A stretch of 64,000 nt of DNA, from positions 248,001 to 312,000 of the forward strand of contig CAMDCN010000003.1 of the NCBI GenBank assembly GCA_945890485.1, given 5' to 3'. The notes under the pieces were generated by a model. That model saw only the letters and a list, made by a program, of their open reading frames with translations, was not told the origin of the DNA and did not search any database. This DNA comes from Candidatus Sulfopaludibacter sp. SbA3. GTDB taxonomy: Bacteria; Acidobacteriota; Terriglobia; Bryobacterales; Bryobacteraceae. This document shows positions 1 to 7,288 of the stretch, in pieces. Every line of letters starts with the position of its first letter. The first letter of the stretch is position 1. The position numbers and the translations under genes are program-made.

Positions 1-13
1 GGGAAAGCTCCGG

Positions 14-511
14 CTAAAGGTTGTTGCTGGCGCAGCCATATGCAGGCACCCGATCGGGATCGTGGCCGGCGAAAAATGTCCGCATGGTGGGGAGGTCTTC
101 GAGTGTCACCCCGGGCTGCGGACGGTGTTTCGAATAGCCGCCCTGCCAGGTGCGCCCTGCGGGGTCGGTGAGGGCGAGACGGGGGCCACTCCGGACGGCC
201 ATCACGGCGACCTCAAACCCGGCGTGCTGCAGTGCGCGGGTCCATTCCGCTTGAGGCCGATTCAAATACACCCGCTCGCGCCAGCCCGATTGGGCGCCAC
301 GGGTGACCAGATGACGGGATACCTCCGCCGAGCAGCCGCAATCGACTCGCAGCAGGTGGGTAGCGGTCCAGGCACGGGACTCCGTGGCGACGGTATCCGC
401 GCGCAGAGGCAGGACGTGCGGGGCCATCCACCACGCCGTCACCAGGCTCAACGCGGCGGCCCAAGCGAAAAATCCGCTGAGCAGCCATCCCGTATTGCGA
501 TCCTGTGACAC
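14..511 (-). CDS. Membrane-anchored thioredoxin-fold-like protein
   Basis: 165 aa. One hydrophobic segment at about residues 9-30 looks like an N-terminal anchor or uncleaved signal. The exported part starts with a D-C-G-C-S motif near residue 57, has an 'A-G-R-T-W-Q-G-G-Y' stretch typical of the beta-hairpin of thioredoxin-like domains, and ends in Y-G-C-A-S. This layout (C-x-C-S near the start, GGY in the middle, GCA/GCS at the end) resembles RedB-like thioredoxin-fold proteins. That assignment is from memory of the pattern, and no redox role is proven. It diverges from the phosphofructokinase gene across 84 bp. Confidence 0.55.
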   Translation of the reverse strand: MSQDRNTGWLLSGFFAWAAALSLVTAWWMAPHVLPLRADTVATESRAWTATHLLRVDCGCSAEVSRHLVTRGAQSGWRERVYLNRPQAEWTRALQHAGFEVAVMAVRSGPRLALTDPAGRTWQGGYSKHRPQPGVTLEDLPTMRTFFAGHDPDRVPAYGCASNNL

Positions 512-527
512 CGATTTTCTCCCTACT

Positions 528-545
528 GGGCTTATCGGTTAGCCC
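528..545. promoter_or_regulatory. Small inverted repeat in the divergent intergenic region
   Basis: GGGCT, an 8-nt loop, then AGCCC. It sits where the -35 element of the phosphofructokinase promoter would be, and could be an operator or a weak bidirectional structure. A five-bp stem may be chance. Confidence 0.25.
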
Positions 546-555
546 ACCAGCCCCT

Positions 556-561
556 TATAAT
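556..561 (+). promoter_or_regulatory. Candidate -10 box for the phosphofructokinase gene
   Basis: An exact TATAAT lies about 35 nt upstream of the chosen ATG at 596. The -35 region is poor. Placing a -10 box here argues that the longer reading frame beginning at 560 is not the real protein start. Confidence 0.4.
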
Positions 562-595
562 GAAAGTCAAAACTACCTCACGAGATAGGAGATTC

Positions 596-1780
596 ATGGG
601 TATTCAGCGTATCGGCATCCTGACCGGCGGCGGCGACGTCCCCGGCTTGAATTCGGTGATCAAGGGAGTCACCTACCGCGCCACCGAACTCGGCATTGAC
701 GTGCTTGGCTTCCGGCGCGGCTGGGAGGGGCTCACGCACTTGAACCTGGACGACGAAGAATCGAAAAAGCGGTATCTGATGCCGCTGGACCGCGAGAACA
801 CGGCCACCATCGACCGCTTCGGCGGCACGCATCTTCACTCCAGTCGTACGAATCCGGCCCGGATGCGCAAACTGCCGCCATTCCTCAGCACGGACAGTTT
901 CACCCCTGAAACCGTCACCAAGAAAGGCGAGACTTTTACGGCCTACGACATTTCGAAGCACGTACTCGCGAATCTCGAAAAGCTGGGCGTTGACTGCCTG
1001 GTGGCCATCGGCGGCGACGACACGTTGAGCTACGCGCAGAAGCTGCACAAACAGGGCTTCCGCGTGGTGGCTGTGCCGAAGACGATGGATAACGACGTCC
1101 GCGATACCGAGTACTGCATCGGCTTCTCGACGGCGATCTCCCGCGCGCACGACGCCATTCAGCGGCAGCGGACGACCGTCGGTTCCCACGAACGGCTCGG
1201 CGTGTTTCGCATCTTCGGCCGCGACGCCGGCTATACGGCGCTCTACACCGCCTACGTCACCTCCATCCGCTGCGGCATTCCGGAGCATGCGTTCGACCTC
1301 GACAAAATGCTCGAACTGCTCGCTCGCGACAAGCGCAACAACCCCTCGAACTACTGCCTGACCGTATTGAGCGAAGGCGCGGCGTGGGACGGCTACGTTG
1401 TGCAGGAGTACGGCGAACCAGACGACTACGGTCATCGCCGGAAAATGAACGTCGGCGAACTGTTCGCCGAGCAAGCCAAAAAGCGGGCCGGCATCGAAGC
1501 CATCGTCAGCGACCTGACCTACGACCTTCGCGGCGGCAGCCCGGACTTCGTCGACAAGATGGTGGCGACCACGTTCGGCAACATGGCCTTCGACGCGATC
1601 CAGGCCGGAAAGAGCGGCTTAATGGCGGCGATCAACCAGGGTTGCTACGCGATGGTGCCGATCCCCGATCCGAAGCTGGGACCGCGGAAGGTGGACGTCG
1701 AAACGATGTACAACACGGACCGCTACCGGCCCGTCTATAGCAACAAGCTCGGTATCCCGATCTTCCTGACCAAGGCCTAA
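596..1780 (+). CDS. pfkA: 6-phosphofructokinase, PPi-dependent type signature
   Basis: Phosphorylates fructose 6-phosphate to the 1,6-bisphosphate in glycolysis. 394 aa from the ATG at 596, chosen because AGGAG at 587-591 sits 4 nt before it; an in-frame ATG at 560 has no such site and overlaps the likely -10 box. The N-terminal G-I-L-T-G-G-G-D nucleotide loop is present. The two residues that separate donor types are the second D of G-G-D-D (residues 139-142) and the K of P-K-T-M-D-N-D (161-167). ATP enzymes have GGDG and PGTID at these places, so PPi is the predicted donor, which would make the step reversible. A methyltransferase ATG follows the stop codon directly. Confidence 0.85.
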   Translation: MGIQRIGILTGGGDVPGLNSVIKGVTYRATELGIDVLGFRRGWEGLTHLNLDDEESKKRYLMPLDRENTATIDRFGGTHLHSSRTNPARMRKLPPFLSTDSFTPETVTKKGETFTAYDISKHVLANLEKLGVDCLVAIGGDDTLSYAQKLHKQGFRVVAVPKTMDNDVRDTEYCIGFSTAISRAHDAIQRQRTTVGSHERLGVFRIFGRDAGYTALYTAYVTSIRCGIPEHAFDLDKMLELLARDKRNNPSNYCLTVLSEGAAWDGYVVQEYGEPDDYGHRRKMNVGELFAEQAKKRAGIEAIVSDLTYDLRGGSPDFVDKMVATTFGNMAFDAIQAGKSGLMAAINQGCYAMVPIPDPKLGPRKVDVETMYNTDRYRPVYSNKLGIPIFLTKA

Positions 1781-2422
1781 ATGGGTCTGTTCGATCGGTT
1801 CGTGAAAAAGAAACCGGAGTTGACGGCGGATCTGCGAGAGCGGATCCGCCGTTCGTTCGAAGAGGCGGCGGCCGACGAGGAGCACTTTCCTTCGACGATT
1901 GATCCGCGGATTCTTCATGTGCGGGTGCTGGTGGAGACCTTCGGCAACCTGAATGGCCAGCGAGTGCTGGATGCCGGTTGTGGGAAGGGGCGATTTGCCC
2001 GGGCGCTGCTGGCCGAGTTTCCGCAGGCGTCGATCTGCGGGATGGACCTGGCCGTCGCGATGCTGCGGCATGTCCAGGCGCCGCTGTGGCCCGCGGCGGG
2101 ATCGTTGACCCAATTGCCGTTTGCCACGGCGGCCTTCGACGCGGCGTATGCCACCGAATCGTTAGAGCACGCCGTCGATATCGAAGCGGCCGTGGCCGAG
2201 CTGTGCCGCGTCGTCAAGCCGGGCGGCGCGATCGTCGTCATCGACAAGAACAAGGACCACTGGGGACGGTTCGAGACCCCCGCCTGGGAACGCTGGTTCG
2301 GGCAGCAGGAACTGGAGAAGATGCTGCGGAAGCATTGCCGGAAGGTGACCAGCCGGCCGATCTCGTACTGGGAAGACGTCGACCCGGACGGTCTGTTCCT
2401 CGTGTGGATCGCGCGCAAGTAG
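1781..2422 (+). CDS. Class I SAM-dependent methyltransferase
   Basis: 213 aa, Methyltransf_11 type. Motif I (V-L-D-A-G-C-G-K-G) is at residues 62-70, the acidic ribose-binding residue comes in 'C-G-M-D-L-A', and the post-I region includes 'A-T-E-S-L-E-H'. No membrane segment is visible, so it is probably cytosolic. The ATG abuts the TAA of the phosphofructokinase gene (no gap), so the two should be translationally coupled. The substrate cannot be read from the sequence; related proteins methylate quinones, lipids or small metabolites. Confidence 0.8.
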   Translation: MGLFDRFVKKKPELTADLRERIRRSFEEAAADEEHFPSTIDPRILHVRVLVETFGNLNGQRVLDAGCGKGRFARALLAEFPQASICGMDLAVAMLRHVQAPLWPAAGSLTQLPFATAAFDAAYATESLEHAVDIEAAVAELCRVVKPGGAIVVIDKNKDHWGRFETPAWERWFGQQELEKMLRKHCRKVTSRPISYWEDVDPDGLFLVWIARK

Positions 2423-2431
2423 AATAAGGGC

Positions 2432-4651
2432 GTGCGTTGGAGTCTGTTTCTCATTGCGTGGGTTGCGCTGGCGCAGCCGAAGGCGAAGCTCTGGTGGAGC
2501 TTCACGCCGCTGCGTCCGGTGGAAGGGTCGATCGACGGCCATGTGCGGGCAGGCTTGGCGAAGAAGAGCATTGCGCCGAATCCCCGGGCTGATGCCCGGA
2601 CGTTGCTCCGGCGCATCCACTATGACTTGACCGGCCTACCTCCCACCGAAGCCGAGGCCACCGCGTTTCTGGCCGACCCGAACGTGCCGAAGCTGGTTGA
2701 CAAGCTGCTCGCTTCCCCGCACTTCGGCGAACGCTGGGGCCGCCATTGGCTCGACGTGGCCCGCTACGGCGAAGACGATTTTCATGGCACGGCGCCGCAT
2801 CCCTATGCCAACGCTTGGCGCTATCGCGACTGGGTGGCAAAAGCGTTCAACGACGACATGCCGTACGACGTGTTTGTGAAGGCGCAAGTGGCCGGGGATC
2901 TGCTGCCGGAAAAGGAGCGGTATCTGGGCGGGCTGGGCCTGTTCGGTTTGGGGCCGTGGTACTACGGCATCTCGCAGCCGCCGCAGGCGCGGGCCGACGA
3001 GCGGCATGACCGCATCGACATGGTCACCCGCGGCTTCCTGGGCGTCACCGCGGCGTGCGCCCGCTGCCACGACCACAAGTACGATCCGATTTCGCAGCGG
3101 GACTACTACGCCCTGGGCGGCGTCTTCGCCAGTACGGCGTATAAGGAGTATCCGCTCGCGCCGAAAGACGAGGTGGCCCGCTACGAGGCGCACCAGAAGA
3201 AAATTGCGAAGCAGGAAAAGGCCATCAACGTATTCCTCGAGCAGCAGCGCGAGCAGTTGGCCGGCATCCTGGCCCATCGCATTGCGGACCTGATGATGGG
3301 CACGGGCGAACTCGACGCCGAACTGGCCAAGCGCTGGCGCGACTATCTCGCCAAGCCCGACGAGGATCAGCCCTTCCGCGCCGAATGGGACAGGAAGAAG
3401 GACCGCGCCGCCGCCGAAGCCTATCAGGCGCTGGTGCTGGCCGTGGCCGAAGAGAAGCAGGCGCTCGACGCCGAGAACGCCAAGCTGGTGGCGCGGGCCG
3501 CACCGCCGGTGACGAAACGGCGCATCGAGATTCTGCCCGGCAACTACGACTCCGAAGCCGACTTCAACCCCGGCGCCTACATCCCCACCGAGTCGCTCGA
3601 ACGCGACCGCTACACCCTGTGGCGCAAGATGTTCAGCGGCGACGGCGCGCTGCTTCGCGTGAAGGACGTCGATCGGTTTTTAACCGGCGAGTGGAAACGG
3701 CACCTGGAGACGATGCGGGCGGAGCTTGACCGATTGAAGAAGGCCAGTCCTCCTGCCTACCCATTCCTGCACGGCGTGGCCGAGCACGAGGAGCCGGTCG
3801 ATCTGCCGCTGAACATCCGCGGTAACCCCGAGGACCTGGGGCCTAAGGTGCCACGGCAATTCCTGACCGTGCTGGGTGGCGAACCGCTGGGGCAGGGAAG
3901 TGGCCGGCTGCAGTTGGCGGAAACCATCGTGAAGCATCCGCTGGCGGCGCGCGTGATGGCCAATCGCATCTGGGCGCACCTGTTCGGCCACGGTGTCGTG
4001 CGGACGCCATCCAACTTCGGGCTGATGGGCGAGCGGCCGGGGAACCCGGGGCTGCTCGAATATCTGGCGTCGCGGTTCGTGGCGCTGCGTTGGTCGCCGA
4101 AGGCGCTCATCCGCGAGATTGTGCTCACCGAAACCTACCAAGCGTCGAGCACACAGACTGCTGAAGGACAGAAGGTGGATCCGGGCAACCGGCTGTTCTG
4201 GCGGGCGGAGCGACGGCGGCTGGACGCGGAGTCGATGCGGGATATGCTGCTGGCGGTGACGGGCGAGCTGGATGCCAAGGTGGGCGGGGAGTCGGCGCCG
4301 CTCGACGACAAGCTGCGGCGGCGGACCGTCTATGCGCGCGTCGGCCGCTATCAGCAGAACGAGACATTGGCCCTGTTCGATTTTCCGAGCGCGAGCGCGA
4401 GCGCGGAGCATCGGGCGGCGACGAACGTGCCGCTGCAGCGGCTGTTCTTTCTGAATAGCGATTTCATCAAACAGCGGGCGGAAACATTCGCCGGGCTGGC
4501 GTCGACCGTGGAGCGCGCCTATGCGCTGCTGTTCCAACGGACGCCGTCGGCGAAAGAAAAAGAGCGGGGCGAGCGGTTCTTGGCCGAGGCGTCCAAGGCT
4601 GAGTACGCCCAGGTTTTATTGAGTTCGAACGAGTTTCTCTATGTGGACTAG
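2432..4651 (+). CDS. DUF1549/DUF1553 exported protein
   Basis: 739 aa from a GTG start, with a short Sec-type signal ending near 'V-A-L-A-Q'. The N-terminal DUF1549 part carries 'H-Y-D-L-T-G-L-P-P' and 'F-G-E-R-W-G-R-H-W-L-D-V-A-R-Y'. The C-A-R-C-H-D-H-K-Y-D-P-I motif has the CxxCH form of a c-type heme site. A coiled-coil-like region follows, then DUF1553 ('R-V-M-A-N-R-I-W-A-H-L-F-G', 'F-G-L-M-G-E-R-P'). These proteins are abundant in Planctomycetes and Acidobacteria and are nearly always paired with a DUF1501 gene; their reaction is unknown. The last 11 nt overlap the DUF1501 gene, so the two are coupled. Confidence 0.88.
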   Translation: MRWSLFLIAWVALAQPKAKLWWSFTPLRPVEGSIDGHVRAGLAKKSIAPNPRADARTLLRRIHYDLTGLPPTEAEATAFLADPNVPKLVDKLLASPHFGERWGRHWLDVARYGEDDFHGTAPHPYANAWRYRDWVAKAFNDDMPYDVFVKAQVAGDLLPEKERYLGGLGLFGLGPWYYGISQPPQARADERHDRIDMVTRGFLGVTAACARCHDHKYDPISQRDYYALGGVFASTAYKEYPLAPKDEVARYEAHQKKIAKQEKAINVFLEQQREQLAGILAHRIADLMMGTGELDAELAKRWRDYLAKPDEDQPFRAEWDRKKDRAAAEAYQALVLAVAEEKQALDAENAKLVARAAPPVTKRRIEILPGNYDSEADFNPGAYIPTESLERDRYTLWRKMFSGDGALLRVKDVDRFLTGEWKRHLETMRAELDRLKKASPPAYPFLHGVAEHEEPVDLPLNIRGNPEDLGPKVPRQFLTVLGGEPLGQGSGRLQLAETIVKHPLAARVMANRIWAHLFGHGVVRTPSNFGLMGERPGNPGLLEYLASRFVALRWSPKALIREIVLTETYQASSTQTAEGQKVDPGNRLFWRAERRRLDAESMRDMLLAVTGELDAKVGGESAPLDDKLRRRTVYARVGRYQQNETLALFDFPSASASAEHRAATNVPLQRLFFLNSDFIKQRAETFAGLASTVERAYALLFQRTPSAKEKERGERFLAEASKAEYAQVLLSSNEFLYVD

Positions 4652-6005
4652 ACGAGAGTTATTGGCCCGCACGGGGTTGGGATTCGGCGGCGTGGCGCTG
4701 TCGCAACTGCTGGCTGCGGACGCGTTCGCACCGAAGGCGCCACACTTTCCGGCCAAGGCGAAGCACGTCATTTATCTGATCCTAAACGGCGGCATGTCGC
4801 AGGTGGATACTTTTGATCCGAAGCCTGCGTTGACGAAGTATCACGGGCAGCCGATGCCGGGCGGGAACCCGAAGACCGAGCGGGTGACTGGGTCGTTGAT
4901 GCAGTCGCCATTTGCGTTCCGGAAGCAGGGGCAGAGCGGGATTGCAGTCAGCGAGATCTTTCCACGCATCGGCGCGCAGATCGACAAATTCACGGTCGTC
5001 CGGTCGATGTACAACGATGTGCCGAACCATGAGCCGTCGCTGTTTATGACCAACTGCGGGGCGATTCAGCCGGGGCGGCCGTCGCTCGGAAGCTGGTTGA
5101 CGTACGGACTGGGGACGGAGAATCGGAACTTGCCGGGGTTCGTCGTGATGTGTCCGGGGACGCCGGTGGTGGGTCCGCCGCTCTGGGAAAGCGCGTTTCT
5201 GCCGGCGGTGTATCAGGGGACGTTCATCGGGATCAACGAGACGGATCCGAAGAAGCTGATCAAGTACGTCGACCGGGGGAAGACGGCGCCGGGGGCGCAG
5301 CGGCGGCAGTTGGATCTGCTGAAGGCGCTGAACGAGGAGCATCTGGCGGCGCGGGCGGGAGACGGGCAGTTGGAGGCGACGATTGAATCGATGGAGATCG
5401 CCTACCGCATGCAGACGGAGGGGCCGGAGGTGTTCGACCTGGGTAAGGAGACGGCGGCGACGCGGGAACGCTACGGCGATTCGGCGTTTGGGCGGGGCTG
5501 CCTGATGGCGCGGCGGATGGTGGAGAAGGGCGTGCGGATGGTCCAGATCTACTTTGGTAATTCGCAGCCGTGGGATTCGCACGAGGACATTCAGTCCCAT
5601 GCGCGGTTGGCGCGGCAGGCGGATCCGGCTGTGGCGGCGCTGGTGCAGGATTTGGCTGAGCGTGGGTTGTTAGACGAGACGCTGGTCGTGGTGGGCACCG
5701 AGTTCGGGCGGACGCCGGCGGTGGAGACCGGGTCGACAACGAAGCTGCATAACGGGCGGGACCACAACTCGCTCGGCTATTCGATTCTGCTGGCGGGTGG
5801 CGGCGTGAAGGGCGGGTATGTACACGGGGCGACGGATGAGTTCGGCTACAAGGCCGTCGATAAGCCGGTGCATCCGCACGATCTGAACGCGACGCTGCTG
5901 CACCTGATGGGGCTGGACCACACGAAGCTGACCTATTTCTACAGCGGACGGCACTTCCGGCTGACCGACGTACACGGGGAGTTAGTGCGAGACATCCTGG
6001 CTTAG
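4641..6005 (+). CDS. DUF1501 exported protein (sulfatase-like fold)
   Basis: 454 aa. The start 'M-W-T-R-R-E-L-L' followed by a hydrophobic stretch is a Tat signal (R4-R5), so it is probably exported folded. Family hallmarks are 'L-I-L-N-G-G-M-S-Q-V-D-T-F-D-P-K', 'P-S-L-G-S-W-L-T-Y-G-L-G', 'G-T-E-F-G-R-T-P' and 'R-D-H-N-S-L-G-Y'. The family is distantly related to alkaline phosphatase/sulfatase folds, but the substrate is unknown. It is the standard partner of the upstream DUF1549/1553 gene, with an 11-nt overlap. The last ten codons and the 17 nt after the stop recur imperfectly at 7242-7288. Confidence 0.88.
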   Translation: MWTRRELLARTGLGFGGVALSQLLAADAFAPKAPHFPAKAKHVIYLILNGGMSQVDTFDPKPALTKYHGQPMPGGNPKTERVTGSLMQSPFAFRKQGQSGIAVSEIFPRIGAQIDKFTVVRSMYNDVPNHEPSLFMTNCGAIQPGRPSLGSWLTYGLGTENRNLPGFVVMCPGTPVVGPPLWESAFLPAVYQGTFIGINETDPKKLIKYVDRGKTAPGAQRRQLDLLKALNEEHLAARAGDGQLEATIESMEIAYRMQTEGPEVFDLGKETAATRERYGDSAFGRGCLMARRMVEKGVRMVQIYFGNSQPWDSHEDIQSHARLARQADPAVAALVQDLAERGLLDETLVVVGTEFGRTPAVETGSTTKLHNGRDHNSLGYSILLAGGGVKGGYVHGATDEFGYKAVDKPVHPHDLNATLLHLMGLDHTKLTYFYSGRHFRLTDVHGELVRDILA

Positions 6006-6022
6006 GCCGATGTGCAGCGGCG
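5976..6022. repeat. Imperfect 47-bp direct repeat, copy A
   Basis: Spans the last codons and stop of the DUF1501 gene plus 17 nt downstream. It matches 7242-7288 at 39 of 47 positions (counted by eye). On the plus strand both copies read G-E-L-(V/L)-R-D-I-L-A-stop. On the minus strand both read L-H-I-G-L-x-Q-D-(V/I) with a TAA at the same place. Confidence 0.8.
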
Positions 6023-6048
6023 ATAGATCACGAACTGGCCGCCGATCC

Positions 6049-7083
6049 TTATTCGAAACAGGTCAGCAATGCCGATCGGAGTTGCCGTTCAAAATCATTA
6101 GTTGGAGCGGTTGAGACCTTGAATGCATATCTGGTTCGCGGCGCTCCGGTCGGCACCGCCTCATTTTCGTGTTGGACAAGCTCATCCAACGTCTTAAGAA
6201 CCTCAATGACGAATGGAGACTTGTCGTTGACTACCCTTGCGAAGACAAGTTGCTGCAGCCCTACGTGCCACTCCGCGGCCTTCCAAAGAACCGAACGTTC
6301 CGGAGCAAATCGCGGTCCAATAACGATTCCCTTGTACCATTCGTTATCCCGCCCCAAGTGCTTTGCCAACTGAAGCATGACGGGCTCGGGAAGGGCCTCA
6401 CTAAATGCAAGCGTCGGACCTCCGACAAAGTATCCGGTAGTTAAGCCGGGACTGAATCGCGATCGTATTTGAAACCCCTCCCCGGTGGCGCCTGGGCTTA
6501 GCGGATACTCCTGGTCGATGGTCGACCACATCAGAAGACGACTTGCGCTTGGCCCCTTGGGGATAGACGGTAGCGTGGGTGCCGGAACCCCCGTTCTCGC
6601 CGCGAGGACGCTGGCCGACTCGCCATACCTGCGCCACGTTGGATGCCCCATCGTCAGGGACTCGTCGTCCACCTCGGCCGCCAATGCCCAGCTCACAAGC
6701 GGATACGTCGACTCTCGTTTGTTGGTGACTGCGTAGTTGTAGACGAATTCTGCGCTGGGTGAGCGGGTGATGCGGACCACCGCCTGCGCGTGTGCCTTGT
6801 TCTCCAGAGGAATCCGGATGGTGCGATACGCTTTGGAATGAGCCATCGATGGACTGAGCGACTCGAGGAAATATGCAATGTAGTCGCCGGTCTCGCGGTC
6901 GACGAAAAGATAGGTGTCTTTCGGGTATCTCTCGAGCAAGGGAGCCCCAGCGGTGGGCCAAGGAGGCAGTGTTGAGAACGTTGCTTGCATTTGCGAGACG
7001 GGCTTAGGCCCATCAGAAAATGCCCCCTGCGGTTGTGCCCACAGCGCACAACCGGCGAACAGAAACAGCAGTATGAAGATCAT
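6049..7083 (-). CDS. Orphan secreted protein
   Basis: 344 aa with a clear Sec signal (hydrophobic residues 1-12, cleavage probably after A-L-W-A). No domain is recognised. The mature part is soluble-looking, with mixed charge and no repeats or further membrane segments. The gene is visibly less GC-rich than its neighbours and is bracketed by two copies of a 47-bp sequence, which suggests it arrived by insertion or by a recombination that duplicated the junction. No terminal inverted repeats or transposase accompany it. Confidence 0.65.
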   Translation of the reverse strand: MIFILLFLFAGCALWAQPQGAFSDGPKPVSQMQATFSTLPPWPTAGAPLLERYPKDTYLFVDRETGDYIAYFLESLSPSMAHSKAYRTIRIPLENKAHAQAVVRITRSPSAEFVYNYAVTNKRESTYPLVSWALAAEVDDESLTMGHPTWRRYGESASVLAARTGVPAPTLPSIPKGPSASRLLMWSTIDQEYPLSPGATGEGFQIRSRFSPGLTTGYFVGGPTLAFSEALPEPVMLQLAKHLGRDNEWYKGIVIGPRFAPERSVLWKAAEWHVGLQQLVFARVVNDKSPFVIEVLKTLDELVQHENEAVPTGAPRTRYAFKVSTAPTNDFERQLRSALLTCFE

Positions 7084-7241
7084 TAGGATCAGGGTCCTTG
7101 GTCCGGCAGAGTCGCTATTTGCAAATCAACGTCCGGAGGGCTATTCAGATGGTCTGCTCACAAGCATACATCGGGATTGTTAAATACTATCTAATCGACT
7201 TGTTGACGCACGTAATATCCGCCTGCGTAACAAATCTACCT

Positions 7242-7288
7242 GGAGAGTTACTGCGGGATATCTTGGCCTAAGCCAATGTGCAGCGGCG
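7242..7288. repeat. Imperfect 47-bp direct repeat, copy B
   Basis: Second copy of 5976-6022. Nearly all differences fall at third or otherwise silent positions of the plus-strand reading (GGG/GGA, CGA/CGG, GAC/GAT, CTG/TTG, GCT/GCC, TAG/TAA). Copy B also supplies the last codons and stop of the FG-GAP protein on the minus strand. Confidence 0.8.

Noticed and set aside
6023-7241. The block between the two 47-bp repeats as an insertion sequence
   Set aside because: No transposase, no terminal inverted repeats, and the repeats are far longer and more diverged than a target-site duplication.
7084-7241. Possible tRNA or small RNA in the AT-richer gap
   Set aside because: No cloverleaf or T-loop consensus found by eye on either strand.
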